Shown one piece after another: positions 45,552 through 54,447 of a DNA stretch of 64,000 nt. The DNA comes from Pararhizobium arenae (GTDB lineage: Bacteria; Pseudomonadota; Alphaproteobacteria; Rhizobiales; Rhizobiaceae). Within the stretch, counting starts at the first letter, position 1. Each line of letters starts with the position of its first letter. The position numbers and the translations under genes are program-made. The notes below the pieces were generated by a model. That model ran no database searches and had not been told where the DNA came from. It saw only the letters and a program-made list of their open reading frames with translations. The stretch is taken from positions 124,001 to 188,000 of the forward strand of contig NZ_MOOY01000002.1 of NCBI RefSeq assembly GCF_001931685.1. The letters run 5' to 3'.

Positions 45552-45851
45552 ATGAGACCCGATATGTTCAAGAAGCCAGTGCACATTCTGGTGGGTCTGG
45601 GCTTTCCACTGGAGGTTCAGACCGCAGCCGAGGCCTACAAACAGTTGCTCGAGTGGCCGACCTTGGCCAAGGATGCCTCTTATAAAATCGCTCTCAATGC
45701 TTGCCGTGCGGCCATGAAGGGGGACATCGAGGCCGAGACCGCGCGTGGCTTGTATGCCGCTTTTGCGGAGAAGCATGATCTGCTTTTACCATCCGGCGAT
45801 CCGCTGATCGCGATGCGGCAACAGCGCGACCGCGATGGGCATATTCGATAA
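45552..45851 (+). CDS. DUF982 family protein
   Basis: A 99-residue protein of the DUF982 family, common and often multicopy in rhizobia. The family core is visible: KPVHILVGLGFPLEVQTAAEAYKQLLEWP, then residues YKIALNACRAAMKGDIEAETARGLYAAF. No signal peptide; function unknown. A GGAAGGAGAGAGA site precedes the ATG. Several members occur in general stress regulons, in line with the surrounding genes. A second member lies at 50884-51132. Confidence 0.8.
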   Translation: MRPDMFKKPVHILVGLGFPLEVQTAAEAYKQLLEWPTLAKDASYKIALNACRAAMKGDIEAETARGLYAAFAEKHDLLLPSGDPLIAMRQQRDRDGHIR

Positions 45852-45860
45852 GGCGCTGCC

Positions 45861-46112
45861 ATGTTGGAAACAGCGTTGCAACAACCGGTGCCGATGCCGC
45901 CCGACACCCGGTTTCGGCGCCCGCGCGACATCGTGAAGTCGCGAAGCCTGTTGGCCCACGAGAAGAGGGCCATCCTTGCCGCATGGGCGTCGGATTACCA
46001 CGCGGTCGAAAGCAAACCCGCCCTTAGGCAAATTCCGGGACTTCCCGAGCCGGTGACGATCGATGAGGTGCAGAGGGCACTAAAGGAACTTGATCTGCGC
46101 CACGGTGCATAG
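45861..46112 (+). CDS. conserved hypothetical protein, 83 residues
   Basis: A short soluble protein starting nine nt after the DUF982 stop, so probably co-transcribed with it. It has a basic N-terminal half (FRRPRDIVKSRSLLAHEKRAILAAWASDYHAVESKP) and an acidic C-terminal helix (TIDEVQRALKELDL). No family is recognised. The SLLAHEKRAILAAWASD region looks like a helical protein-binding segment. Confidence 0.6.
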   Translation: MLETALQQPVPMPPDTRFRRPRDIVKSRSLLAHEKRAILAAWASDYHAVESKPALRQIPGLPEPVTIDEVQRALKELDLRHGA

Positions 46113-46187
46113 CGTCGTTCCTTCTTCGCTAAGGCGGTTTTTTCAGCGATGCCTGGAACATCGTACGCATCCAGGTCTTTCTGCTGC

Positions 46188-46475
46188 ATGACGATATTGC
46201 AGCGCCAAATTTCCAGAAGGCCGGATGATCTCGCGAAGAGAGACGAGATCATCCATGCGCTTTACCTCCGGCTCAAGGCCGAGTGGGAAACCCGGCAAGC
46301 GATTGCCGAAGCGGCGCAGAACGGTGCCTCCGCCGAGGTGATCGAAGCCATGGCAACCGATCCCGTCCCGCCGATCGACGAGTTTGGGCAGGAGGAAACC
46401 GTCCGCGCCTTGCTGGCTCACCCGAAGAACGCCTGGGCGGATACGCTCGCTCAGTCTGACCATGACAGAGGGTGA
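46188..46475 (+). CDS. conserved hypothetical protein upstream of ligD
   Basis: A 95-residue soluble protein. It is mostly helical (AKRDEIIHALYLRLKAEWETRQAIAEAAQNGAS) with an acidic C-terminal part. It ends six nt before the ligD start, so the two are likely one operon, and it could be a small partner of the repair ligase. The start is uncertain: ATG 46188 gives a clean soluble N terminus, ATG 46149 adds a cysteine-containing stretch, and neither has a strong ribosome site. Confidence 0.55.
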   Translation: MTILQRQISRRPDDLAKRDEIIHALYLRLKAEWETRQAIAEAAQNGASAEVIEAMATDPVPPIDEFGQEETVRALLAHPKNAWADTLAQSDHDRG

Positions 46476-46481
46476 GCCGCG

Positions 46482-49100
46482 ATGGATGGCAAGCTGTCGA
46501 CCTATCATCGCAAACGCGACTTCAAAAAGACAATCGAACCTTCCGGGGAAATCGAGGTCCATCCGTCGAAGCGGTTGCGTTTCGTAATTCAGAAACACGA
46601 TGCGACGCGCCTTCATTATGACCTGCGGCTGGAACTCGACGGCGTGTTCAAGTCCTGGGCCGTGACTCGCGGCCCGTCTCTTGATCCGGCAGACAAGCGG
46701 CTTGCGGTGGAGGTGGAGGATCATCCCCTCGAATATGGCGATTTCGAAGGCTCCATCCCCAAGGGGCAGTATGGCGGCGGCACCGTGATGCTGTGGGACC
46801 GCGGTTACTGGGAGCCTGAAGGAGAGACGTCGCCGGAAGCGGCGCTGAAAAAGGGCGACTTCAAATTCGTCCTTCACGGCGAACGCCTGAAGGGCAGCTT
46901 CGTTCTGGTGCGTATGAAAAGAGACCGGGAGGGCAGCAAGCGCACCAACTGGCTGCTGATCAAACACCGGGACGATGTTTCCGTCAACAAGAACGGCGAT
47001 GCGATCCTGAAACGGGAAGCAACCTCCGTTGCCTCCGGTCGCGACATGGAAACCATCGCGGCTGGAAAGGGCCGCAAACCGAAACCGTTCATGCTCAACA
47101 AGGCTGCGGTCGATGCCGACGCCGTGTGGGATAGCAAGCAGGGGCTTGCGGCCGATCTGCGGGCAGCCGGGAAGGCGAAGCCACGGCCCGGCAAGGCACG
47201 TTCGACAACGGAAGTGCCCGCCTTCATCCCACCGCAGCTCTGCAAGATCGCGGAGCGTCCGCCGGTCGGCGACGGCTGGCTGCACGAAATCAAGTTCGAT
47301 GGATATCGTGTCCAGATGCGGATTTCGGGCGGCGCAGTCGAACTCAGAACCCGGAAAGGTCTGGACTGGACTGAACGCTTCGGGGAGATCGCCAAGGACG
47401 CCGCAAGCCTGCCGGACGCGATCATCGATGGCGAAATCTGCGCGCTCGACGAGCATGGCGCCCCGGATTTTGCCTCCTTGCAGGCAGCGCTCTCGGAGGG
47501 AAAAACCGAGGAGCTTGTCTATTTCGCCTTCGATCTGCTTTTCGACGGAGAAAAGGATTTAAGAGACCTGCCCCTGGTGGAGCGCAAGGCTGCTCTCGAA
47601 AATCTGCTGGCAAGCGCCAAAACCAGCCCCCGTATCCGCTATATCGATCATTTCGATACCGGAGGCGACGCCGTCCTGCGCTCCGCGTGCCGGCTTTCGC
47701 TGGAGGGTATCGTTTCCAAGAAACTCGATGAGCCCTATCGATCCGGCCGCAGCGATACATGGGTCAAGTCGAAGTGCCGGGCCGGGCATGAGGTGGTGAT
47801 CGGCGGCTATGCCCTGACCGGCGAAAAGTTCCGGTCATTGCTGGTCGGGGTCTACCGCGACAAGCACTTCGTTTATGTCGGTCGTGTCGGAACCGGTTTC
47901 GGTGCAGGCCGCGCCGGGATGCTGATGGAGACGCTTCAACCTCTGGAAGTGTCCCGCTCCGCGTTCACGGGTATCGGCGCGCCGAAAAAGACGCCGGACA
48001 TCCGCTGGGTCAAGCCGGAGGTTGTCGCCGAGATCGAATTTGCCGGATGGACCGGTGACGGTCAGGTACGACAGGCCGCGTTCAAGGGCTTGCGCGAGGA
48101 CAAACCTGCCCGCGAGGTGACGACAACCGAGCCGGCTCCGGTCGATCAGGCAGAGGCGGAGCCTGCAGCCAGAACGCCGGCACGAACGGGCAAGGGAAAA
48201 AACGCGAAGGCGCAGGTGATGGGCGTGATGATCTCGAGCCCGGACAAACCGCTCTGGGACGATGGCGATCAGACCGTCACCAAGGAAGAGTTGGCCCATT
48301 ACTACGAGGCCGTCGGTGAACGGTTGATGGGCCATGTCCGGGGCCGGCCCTGCTCGATCATCCGGGCGCCGGACGGCATAGGCGGGCAGCAGTTCTTGCA
48401 GCGCCATGCTTCACCGGGCATGTCGAACCTGCTGGAACTCGTCAAGATCGCCGGCGACAAGAAACCCTATCTGCAGGTCGATCGCGTCGAGGGACTGGCG
48501 GCGCTGGCGCAGGTGGCCGCGCTCGAACTGCATCCATGGAATTGCCAGCCGGGCAAGCCGGAGGTTCCCGGCCGCCTGGTCTTCGACCTTGATCCTGGTC
48601 CCGACGTTGCCTTTTCCCAGGTGGTCGAGACTGCGCGGGACATGCGCGACAGGCTTGAGGCCCTGGGGCTTGTCAGTTTCTGCAAGACGACCGGTGGCAA
48701 GGGATTGCATGTGGTCACGCCGCTCACGGCTGCCAAGTCGCCGGATTGGGATGCGGCGAAAGACTTTGCGCACCGTGTTTGCGACCAACTGGCCGAGGAA
48801 AAGCCTGAACTTTACGTAACGAAGATGGCGAAGAACCTGCGGAAGGGCCGCATTTTCCTCGACTATCTGCGCAACGATCGCATGGCGACGGCGGTCGCGC
48901 CGCTCTCGCCGCGCGCACGGCCGGGGGCCACCGTCTCGATGCCGCTGACATGGAGCCAGGTCAAGTCCGACCTCGATCCCAAACGCTTCACGGTCCGCAG
49001 CGTGCCGGCGCTTATCGCGAAAAGTGATGCCTGGAAAGACTATTGCGATAGCGAAAGATCGCTCTCAGAGGCGATCCGTCGGCTGGACAAGGGAAGCTGA
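46482..49100 (+). CDS. ligD: ATP-dependent DNA ligase LigD (three-domain NHEJ ligase)
   Basis: Seals and remodels double-strand breaks with Ku. The 872 residues carry, in order, a 3-prime phosphoesterase domain (about 20-165, [17 protein letters not shown]), an adenylating ligase domain with catalytic Lys271 in EIKFDG (about 230-530), and a primase-type polymerase domain (about 580-865, with FDLDPGPDV metal ligands). This domain order is that of Pseudomonas and rhizobial LigD. It is convergent to two ku genes, 27 nt apart. Probably expressed in stress or stationary phase. Confidence 0.93.
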   Translation: MDGKLSTYHRKRDFKKTIEPSGEIEVHPSKRLRFVIQKHDATRLHYDLRLELDGVFKSWAVTRGPSLDPADKRLAVEVEDHPLEYGDFEGSIPKGQYGGGTVMLWDRGYWEPEGETSPEAALKKGDFKFVLHGERLKGSFVLVRMKRDREGSKRTNWLLIKHRDDVSVNKNGDAILKREATSVASGRDMETIAAGKGRKPKPFMLNKAAVDADAVWDSKQGLAADLRAAGKAKPRPGKARSTTEVPAFIPPQLCKIAERPPVGDGWLHEIKFDGYRVQMRISGGAVELRTRKGLDWTERFGEIAKDAASLPDAIIDGEICALDEHGAPDFASLQAALSEGKTEELVYFAFDLLFDGEKDLRDLPLVERKAALENLLASAKTSPRIRYIDHFDTGGDAVLRSACRLSLEGIVSKKLDEPYRSGRSDTWVKSKCRAGHEVVIGGYALTGEKFRSLLVGVYRDKHFVYVGRVGTGFGAGRAGMLMETLQPLEVSRSAFTGIGAPKKTPDIRWVKPEVVAEIEFAGWTGDGQVRQAAFKGLREDKPAREVTTTEPAPVDQAEAEPAARTPARTGKGKNAKAQVMGVMISSPDKPLWDDGDQTVTKEELAHYYEAVGERLMGHVRGRPCSIIRAPDGIGGQQFLQRHASPGMSNLLELVKIAGDKKPYLQVDRVEGLAALAQVAALELHPWNCQPGKPEVPGRLVFDLDPGPDVAFSQVVETARDMRDRLEALGLVSFCKTTGGKGLHVVTPLTAAKSPDWDAAKDFAHRVCDQLAEEKPELYVTKMAKNLRKGRIFLDYLRNDRMATAVAPLSPRARPGATVSMPLTWSQVKSDLDPKRFTVRSVPALIAKSDAWKDYCDSERSLSEAIRRLDKGS

Positions 49101-49127
49101 GGGGGAGCTTTGTTTCTCGTGCCGGAC

Positions 49128-49943
49128 CTACGTCTTCTTTGACCGTTTGTTGTCGGCCTCGACGGATTTGCGCAGCGCGTCCATGATGTCGATGACATTG
49201 TCGGGACGCTCTGCCTTTTCCGGTTCGGCCTTCCGTGGTGCCGTAGCCTTGCGGCGCTTCTTTTTCGACGCGATGATGTCGAGAAGATTGTCCTGCACCG
49301 GATCGGAGACCATCTTGCTATCCCAGGTTTGGGTGTGCTTCTTGATCAGCTTTCGGATCAGCGGCAGGGCTTCCTTTTCCGGTTTCGCGGCTGACAGTCC
49401 CTTGAAATAATCGGCTTCGTCGCGAACTTCGTTGCCGTAGCGCAGTGTCCAGAGCACGATGCCCTTGTCGCGCGGTTCCAGCATAACGGCCCGTTCGCGC
49501 CGGCCGAGCACCAGCCGGGCAATGCCCACCATGCTCTGCTTTTCCATGGCTGCCCTGATGACCGCGAAAGCTTCCTGGCTCACCTTGTCGTTGGGCGAGA
49601 GGTAATACGGCGTGTCGAGCCAGATCCAGTCGATCTCCTCTCGCGGCGTGAATGTCGAGATATCGATGGTTTTCGTGCTTTCCAGCGCGACGTGCTCGAG
49701 GTCTTCGTCCTCGAGCATCACGTAGTCGTCTTCGGCGCGCTGGTATCCCTTCACCTCGTCACGATCTCGCACGACCTTGCCGGTAACAGCATCGACATAC
49801 TGGCTCATCACCCGGTTTCCGGTTTCTCGGTTCAGGGTGTGGAACTTGACCTTGTCGCTGTCCGAGGTCGCAGGCGTCATCTCGACCGAGCAGGTCACGA
49901 GCGAGAGCTTCAGATAACCTTTCCAATAGGGCCTCGTTGCCAT
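49128..49943 (-). CDS. ku: DNA end-binding protein Ku, copy 1
   Basis: Homodimeric or heterodimeric ring that holds broken DNA ends and recruits LigD. The 271 residues cover the Ku core (RPYWKGYLKLSLVTCSVEM at the N terminus, KGYQRAEDDYVMLEDEDL near 75-95) and a basic C-terminal tail (KKKRRKATAPRK) thought to bind DNA or ligase. It starts 14 nt after the other ku gene, in the same operon, and is convergent with ligD. Confidence 0.92.
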   Translation of the reverse strand: MATRPYWKGYLKLSLVTCSVEMTPATSDSDKVKFHTLNRETGNRVMSQYVDAVTGKVVRDRDEVKGYQRAEDDYVMLEDEDLEHVALESTKTIDISTFTPREEIDWIWLDTPYYLSPNDKVSQEAFAVIRAAMEKQSMVGIARLVLGRRERAVMLEPRDKGIVLWTLRYGNEVRDEADYFKGLSAAKPEKEALPLIRKLIKKHTQTWDSKMVSDPVQDNLLDIIASKKKRRKATAPRKAEPEKAERPDNVIDIMDALRKSVEADNKRSKKT

Positions 49944-49957
49944 GGAGCCTCTTCCTT

Positions 49958-50842
49958 TCAGGCGGACTTGCGTTTTGTCGAGCGCGGTTCCGCGGTTTTT
50001 TTACTGCCTTTTGCGGCAGGTTTGCGCGATGCGTTGGTATTGGCCGATTTGAGCGGGGTCGCGGCCTTCTTGCCCGCGGCGCTGTCTCTGAGGGCCTGCA
50101 GCAGGTCGCTGGGTTTCGATGCTTTCGGCACCTTGGGCTTCTTGAACGTCTTGCCCTCAAGCTTCGCCTTTACCAGGGCGGCGAGTGCATCCTCGTAGCG
50201 GTCGTCAAAGCCGCTCGCGTCGTAGCTGCCTTCCTTGGTGCCGATAATGTGGGCGGCGAGATCGAGCATCTCCTTGTCGATCTTGACGGCAGAAATGTCG
50301 TTAAAGGCTTCGTCGGCCGGACGGACCTCGTAGTCGTAATTCAGCGTCGTTCCGATCAATCCGTCGCCATGGGGGCGAATGAGCAATGTTCGCAGGCGGC
50401 GGAAGAGAACGGTGCTGGCGATAGCCGCGACCTTGGCCTCCCGCATGCCGTCACGCAACAGGGCGAAAACGTCCGCGCCGTTTTCCTGAGGCGCGATGTA
50501 GTAGGGCTTGTCGAGATAAAGGATGTCGATCTCGTCGCAGGGGATGAAGGCCTCTATTGCAAGCACCTTGTCGCTTTCCGGGATGGCGGCGGCGATCTCC
50601 TCCGGCTCCAGCATCACATATCGGCCATTGCCGGTTTCATAGCCCTTGACCTGCTCGTCATGCTCGACGGTATCACCGGTTTCGCTATCGATGAACTCCC
50701 GGCGCACACGGTTTCCCGTCTGGCGGTTGAGGATGTTGAAACTTATGCGATCAGAGGCGGAGACGGCGGTGTAAAGTCCCACCGGGCAGGTGACCTCGCC
50801 GACCTTGATATGGCCCTTCCAGTTGACCCGAGGCGTGCCCAT
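49958..50842 (-). CDS. ku: DNA end-binding protein Ku, copy 2
   Basis: Second Ku protein of 294 residues with the same core (NWKGHIKVGEVTCPVGLYTAV, KGYETGNGRYVMLEPEEI) and a longer lysine/alanine-rich tail (SAAGKKAATPLKS, GSKKTAEP). The two adjacent copies are only moderately similar, so they may form heterodimers, as proposed for some Sinorhizobium Ku proteins. It lies 41 nt after a DUF982 gene and is probably transcribed from the stress promoter upstream of that gene. Confidence 0.92.
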   Translation of the reverse strand: MGTPRVNWKGHIKVGEVTCPVGLYTAVSASDRISFNILNRQTGNRVRREFIDSETGDTVEHDEQVKGYETGNGRYVMLEPEEIAAAIPESDKVLAIEAFIPCDEIDILYLDKPYYIAPQENGADVFALLRDGMREAKVAAIASTVLFRRLRTLLIRPHGDGLIGTTLNYDYEVRPADEAFNDISAVKIDKEMLDLAAHIIGTKEGSYDASGFDDRYEDALAALVKAKLEGKTFKKPKVPKASKPSDLLQALRDSAAGKKAATPLKSANTNASRKPAAKGSKKTAEPRSTKRKSA

Positions 50843-50883
50843 TCGATTTTGCTCCTGCTCGTCGCTCTTAGTTTTCCTGAAAT

Positions 50884-51132
50884 TCAGGCGTTCAGAATCC
50901 GAAGCCCGTTTTCGTTCAGGGACGATAGGAATTTGGTGCGTGTCGTATCGACCGCTTCCTGATCATCCAGCACGGCGTTGCAGGCCTGAACGGCCTCGTC
51001 GTAACGGGTGCCGAATTTGTCCGAAAAGATCGAAAGCAGGGCTTCCAGCGCCTCTCTCGGGCCGGTTACGGTGTAGGGATAACCGTCGGAGGTTTCGAAC
51101 TGCACGGGCGTAGGCCATATCTTTTGGCTCAT
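50884..51132 (-). CDS. DUF982 family protein, first gene of the ku operon
   Basis: An 82-residue DUF982 member (WPTPVQFETSDGYPYTVTGPREALEALLSIFSDKFGTRYDEAVQACNAVL region). ATG 51132 has AAGAAGG upstream. It precedes ku copy 2 by 41 nt on the same strand, a linkage that may mean a role in or around end joining, though DUF982 functions are unknown. A GGAAC-N16-GGTT promoter lies about 36 nt before the start. Confidence 0.75.
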   Translation of the reverse strand: MSQKIWPTPVQFETSDGYPYTVTGPREALEALLSIFSDKFGTRYDEAVQACNAVLDDQEAVDTTRTKFLSSLNENGLRILNA

Positions 51133-51167
51133 GTTTCCGAACCTTCTTATGGTGACGATCAATGCTT

Positions 51168-51192
51168 AACCCGTTGAAGCGCAGTTCGTTCC
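51168..51192 (-). promoter_or_regulatory. EcfG-type promoter (near match) for DUF982-ku-ku
   Basis: On the minus strand GGAAC (51192-51188), 16 nt, then GGTT (51171-51168): one mismatch from the alphaproteobacterial general stress promoter GGAAC-N16/17-CGTT. The -10 element is 36 nt before the DUF982 start. Confidence 0.6.
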
Positions 51193-51199
51193 GTGGTGT

Positions 51200-51224
51200 G
51201 GAACATTTGGACCCGTTCGACGTT
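51200..51224 (+). promoter_or_regulatory. EcfG-type promoter for the phospholipase D gene
   Basis: GGAAC (51200-51204), 16 nt, CGTT (51221-51224) is an exact match to the general stress sigma consensus. It lies seven nt from the -35 of the minus-strand ku promoter, back to back, and inside the first part of the long open frame of the phospholipase gene, which argues for a later start there. Confidence 0.75.
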
Positions 51225-51257
51225 GCGGTCCAACCGCAATCACAGAGAACCCGCTCC

Positions 51258-52709
51258 TTGAACACATCCATTATCGAACCAGGTCGTAACGCCTGGGCAA
51301 CTGCCACCGCAAACCATCTGGCGTTCCTTATCGACGGTGCTGCCTATTTCCGCGAGCTTGTCGCGGTGCTGCCGTTGGCGCAGAAGGAAATCTGGATCAT
51401 CGGCTGGGATTTCGATCCCGATATCCGGCTCACGCCGGGAGAGGAAGACAGCCACACGCTTGGCGATTTCCTGCAAGCGCAGCTCGATAGCAAGCCTGAT
51501 CTGCAAATCCGAATTCTTGTCTGGGCGATGGGCCCCGTCTATTCCGGAAAATCCCTGAAGCTGTTCCAGCGCGAAGGTTTTCTGGCGCACGAGCGCGTTC
51601 GCATCGAGTTCGACGGCCGGCATCCGCTGTGGGGATCGCATCATCAGAAGGTGGTTGTCATCGACGACGCGCTTGCTTTCGTCGGCGGCATCGATCTGAC
51701 GGCGCGGCGCTGGGATGATGGCCGCCATTTGCCGTCTAATCCGTTGCGCGTGAGCCCGGATGGAAAACCCTACGAGCCGGTCCATGACCTGCAGGTCATG
51801 GTTGACGGCGAGGCCGCACGGCGTCTGGGCGATATCGCGCGGCGGCGATGGGGGCGTGCCACGCGCGAACTCGTTCGCCAACCGCCGGAGACGACCGAAC
51901 TCTGGCCTTCGGAGCGGCCAGCCGATCTTTGCAATTGCCGCGTTGGCATTTCCCTGACGGAACCGGAAACGAGGCGGAGCAAGGCGTTGGCGCAGTCCAC
52001 CCAGCTCGCGCAGGATGCAATCGCCCGCGGGCGGGGATGCATCTACATCGAGGCGCAATATCTCGCCTCCTTCGGGGTGGCCGAAGCTCTGGAGAAACGT
52101 CTTGCGGAAGAAGACGGTCCTGAGATCGTCATCGTCGTGACGCGCATTTCTCATGGATTTCTCGAAAAGCTGTTCATGGGCAAAAACCGTGACAGGATCA
52201 TTCGGCGGCTGAAGCGGAGCGACGTCCGGGACCGCCTCTGGGTCATGTACGCCGTGGTGCCCGACGAGAAGGGCGAGGAGCAGGAAATCCTGGTGCACTC
52301 CAAGTTGCTGATCGTGGACGATATTTTCGTTCGTATCGGCTCCTCCAACCTCAACAACCGCTCCGAGGGGCTGGATACCGAAGCCGATCTTTCGATCGAG
52401 GCGTATCGCCCCGAGGAGCGTGAGGCGATCGCTCACCTCAGGCATCGTCTTATCGCCGAACATACCGCTGGTGAGGCCGCAGCTATTGCTGCGACATTTG
52501 CCTCATGCGGATCGTTGATGCGCACCATCGAAACGCACAACACCAACCGGCGAGGCCTGCGGCATTTCGATGTCGACGTTTCAAAAGGCGCTGTCAATCC
52601 GGTTGCCGGAACCGCGATCATCGATCCGCCACGCCCGTTCCGGCCGCTTGGGACCTTACGTGATCACGTCCAGCAGGTCGGTTCACGTCTTCTGGGGATG
52701 TTCGTCTAG
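51258..52709 (+). CDS. phospholipase D family protein (cardiolipin synthase ClsB/YbhO-like)
   Basis: A 483-residue protein with two HKD motifs, HHQKVVVIDD and VHSKLLIVDD, that form one active site for phosphatidyl transfer or phosphodiester hydrolysis. The frame is open from ATG 51162, but an exact stress promoter at 51200-51224 lies inside that extension, so I prefer TTG 51258, which starts the homologous part (NTSIIEPGRNAW). Its neighbours are YbhN-like and YbhP-like genes, the E. coli ybhNOP set, and its 3-prime end overlaps the convergent ybhN-like gene by 27 nt. Likely membrane lipid remodelling in stress. Confidence 0.85.
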   Translation: MNTSIIEPGRNAWATATANHLAFLIDGAAYFRELVAVLPLAQKEIWIIGWDFDPDIRLTPGEEDSHTLGDFLQAQLDSKPDLQIRILVWAMGPVYSGKSLKLFQREGFLAHERVRIEFDGRHPLWGSHHQKVVVIDDALAFVGGIDLTARRWDDGRHLPSNPLRVSPDGKPYEPVHDLQVMVDGEAARRLGDIARRRWGRATRELVRQPPETTELWPSERPADLCNCRVGISLTEPETRRSKALAQSTQLAQDAIARGRGCIYIEAQYLASFGVAEALEKRLAEEDGPEIVIVVTRISHGFLEKLFMGKNRDRIIRRLKRSDVRDRLWVMYAVVPDEKGEEQEILVHSKLLIVDDIFVRIGSSNLNNRSEGLDTEADLSIEAYRPEEREAIAHLRHRLIAEHTAGEAAAIAATFASCGSLMRTIETHNTNRRGLRHFDVDVSKGAVNPVAGTAIIDPPRPFRPLGTLRDHVQQVGSRLLGMFV

Positions 52710-53621
52710 CTCGGGCTCATCGGCGATCACGACCTCGCTCGCGCCCAGCAGCAACAGCCCGAGGGCAAGGGGAATGAAATAATAGACGACGCGAAAGGCG
52801 ATGACGGCCGCGAGCGCTTCGGCGCCCGGCAGGATATGGGAAACCGTCGCCTCCAGAACGCCGATACCGCCGGGGATATGGCTGACGATCGCGGCGACAT
52901 TGGCTATGATCGAGACGGCCGCGACCTTCAGGTAGTTGGCATCGGAGAGTGCCGAGAGCATCTGGTGAAGGCTTGCCGCGACGAAGGCAAAATTCATGGT
53001 GCCGACCAGAACCTGCAACGCGGCGATCTTCAGGGTCGGCAATCTGAAGCTGTGGCCGCGCAGGGTGATCGAACGCCTGAGGACGGCGGAAAGACCGACG
53101 TAGCAGAGCGGTATAAGAGCGGCAACGGCGGCCACGGCCATTACCGCGGTCGGTCCAAGGCCCGTCATCGACATCGCATCCTGCGGCCTGAGAAAGAGCG
53201 CCAGCGACCCCAGCGTCGAAAGCCCGAGCGCGACCGTGACCCCGCAAAAGACGACGATCAGGGCGACATCTGCGGATGACAGGCCCCAGCGGGAATAATA
53301 GCGATAGCGCACGGCGGCGCTGCTGAGCGCCGCGACGCCGACGTTGTGTCCGATCGAAAGGCTGACAAAGGAAGCAAGCATTGTCTGATGGAGCGGCAAG
53401 GGCTTGCCGATGTAGCGAACGCCCAGAGCATCAAAAAAAGACAGGCATAAATAGGAGGCGGCGGCAAAGGCGAGGCTGAACGCCAGGTTTGACGCAGGTA
53501 TCGCCAGAAGCGCGTCGTAGATTTGAGCGACGGTATATTGCCGAAGCGTCTGGAAGAGCAGATAGGCGGCGATGGCGACGGCGATGAAGACCATAGCCTT
53601 GAAAATATAACGTAAGATCAT
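52683..53621 (-). CDS. LPG synthase-type flippase domain membrane protein (YbhN-like, UPF0104)
   Basis: An inner-membrane protein of 312 residues with about eight spans and the UPF0104 features VSLSIGHNVGVAALSSAAVRYRYY near 90-110 and HIPGGIGVLEA near 250. It corresponds to the flippase part of lysylphosphatidylglycerol synthases without the catalytic domain and probably moves a lipid across the membrane. It is convergent with the phospholipase D gene and divergent from the EEP gene. An exact EcfG promoter lies 40 nt before its start. Confidence 0.85.
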   Translation of the reverse strand: MILRYIFKAMVFIAVAIAAYLLFQTLRQYTVAQIYDALLAIPASNLAFSLAFAAASYLCLSFFDALGVRYIGKPLPLHQTMLASFVSLSIGHNVGVAALSSAAVRYRYYSRWGLSSADVALIVVFCGVTVALGLSTLGSLALFLRPQDAMSMTGLGPTAVMAVAAVAALIPLCYVGLSAVLRRSITLRGHSFRLPTLKIAALQVLVGTMNFAFVAASLHQMLSALSDANYLKVAAVSIIANVAAIVSHIPGGIGVLEATVSHILPGAEALAAVIAFRVVYYFIPLALGLLLLGASEVVIADEPELDEHPQKT

Positions 53622-53658
53622 TTGTCCTGCGCTTCAGTTGGCAATTGACGATGACGGC

Positions 53659-53686
53659 GGAACGAAATGGCGGGTCGATCGGTTCC
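53659..53686. promoter_or_regulatory. overlapping bidirectional EcfG-type promoter
   Basis: Minus strand: GGAAC (53686-53682), 17 nt, CGTT (53664-53661), an exact match for the ybhN-like gene. Plus strand: GGAAC (53659-53663), 16 nt, CGGT (53680-53683), one mismatch, pointing at the EEP gene. The two share nearly the same 28 bp because GGAACG contains both a -35 and the complement of a -10. Confidence 0.65.
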
Positions 53687-53693
53687 CTTGCCC

Positions 53694-54440
53694 ATGAACG
53701 AACCCACACCCATCTCTACCCCGACCTTCACCGTCCTGAGTTACAACGTTCACAGCTGTATCGGCACCGACCGGAAACTGGATGTGAAACGCGTTGCCGA
53801 TGTCATCGCGGAAAGTGCTGCGGACATCGTGCTGCTGCAGGAGCTTGACGTCGGGCGCAAACGCACCGGCGGGACCGATCAGGCTGCCGAGATCGCATCC
53901 CATCTCCGGATGGACCCGCACTTTCATCCCGCCCTGCACCTAGAAGAGGAGAAGTACGGCGACGCGATCATGACCGCGCTTCCCTCGCAACACAAACGCT
54001 CTGCCGGCATCCCATCCTGGGGAGAGCCACGCGGGGCGATATGGGTGCAGGTCAGCGTGGCAGGGCAGCCGGTCAATATCGTCAATACCCATCTGGGCCT
54101 GAGGCGAGGGGAGAGGATGGCGCAGACGCTCGAACTTCTGGGAAAGGGGTGGCTTGGCCATCCCGAGCAAATGGAGACCCCGACGATCTTTGGCGGCGAC
54201 CTGAACGCGGTCCCGTCGTCAGCGGTTTTCAAGGTGCTTCGCGATCGGCTCGGATCCGATCGGCGGGCAGGCCGGCTGCGGCCCACCTTTCCGTCGCGGT
54301 TTCCTTTGCTTCGGCTCGATCATTTATTCTGCAACGCGCATGTCGAAATCATCGATATCGACGTGCTTGCGACGCCGCTTGCCGTGAAAGCCTCCGATCA
54401 CCTGCCGCTGCTTGGTACGTTCCGGCTGCGACAAGGGTAA
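53694..54440 (+). CDS. endonuclease/exonuclease/phosphatase family protein (YbhP-like)
   Basis: A 248-residue metal-dependent phosphohydrolase with the family blocks LSYNVHSCIGTDRKLD, DIVLLQELD, VNIVNTHLGLRRGER, FGGDLNAVPSS and ASDHLPLLGTF. In the YbhP setting it probably acts on a phosphodiester of a lipid head group, though a nuclease cannot be excluded. ATG 53694 is only about 10 nt after the plus-strand -10 box and has no clear ribosome site, so its mRNA may be nearly leaderless; an ATG at 53667 is the alternative. Confidence 0.82.
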   Translation: MNEPTPISTPTFTVLSYNVHSCIGTDRKLDVKRVADVIAESAADIVLLQELDVGRKRTGGTDQAAEIASHLRMDPHFHPALHLEEEKYGDAIMTALPSQHKRSAGIPSWGEPRGAIWVQVSVAGQPVNIVNTHLGLRRGERMAQTLELLGKGWLGHPEQMETPTIFGGDLNAVPSSAVFKVLRDRLGSDRRAGRLRPTFPSRFPLLRLDHLFCNAHVEIIDIDVLATPLAVKASDHLPLLGTFRLRQG

Positions 54441-54447
54441 TTGGTCG

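Noticed and set aside
46085-46109. GGAAC upstream of the ligD operon as an EcfG promoter
   Set aside because: Neither a 16-nt nor a 17-nt spacing gives a CGTT-like -10 element, so it does not fit the consensus.
46143-47456. 437-codon open frame on the minus strand over ligD and the short gene before it
   Set aside because: Antisense to the well-supported phosphoesterase and ligase domains of LigD; no recognisable domain and no ribosome site.
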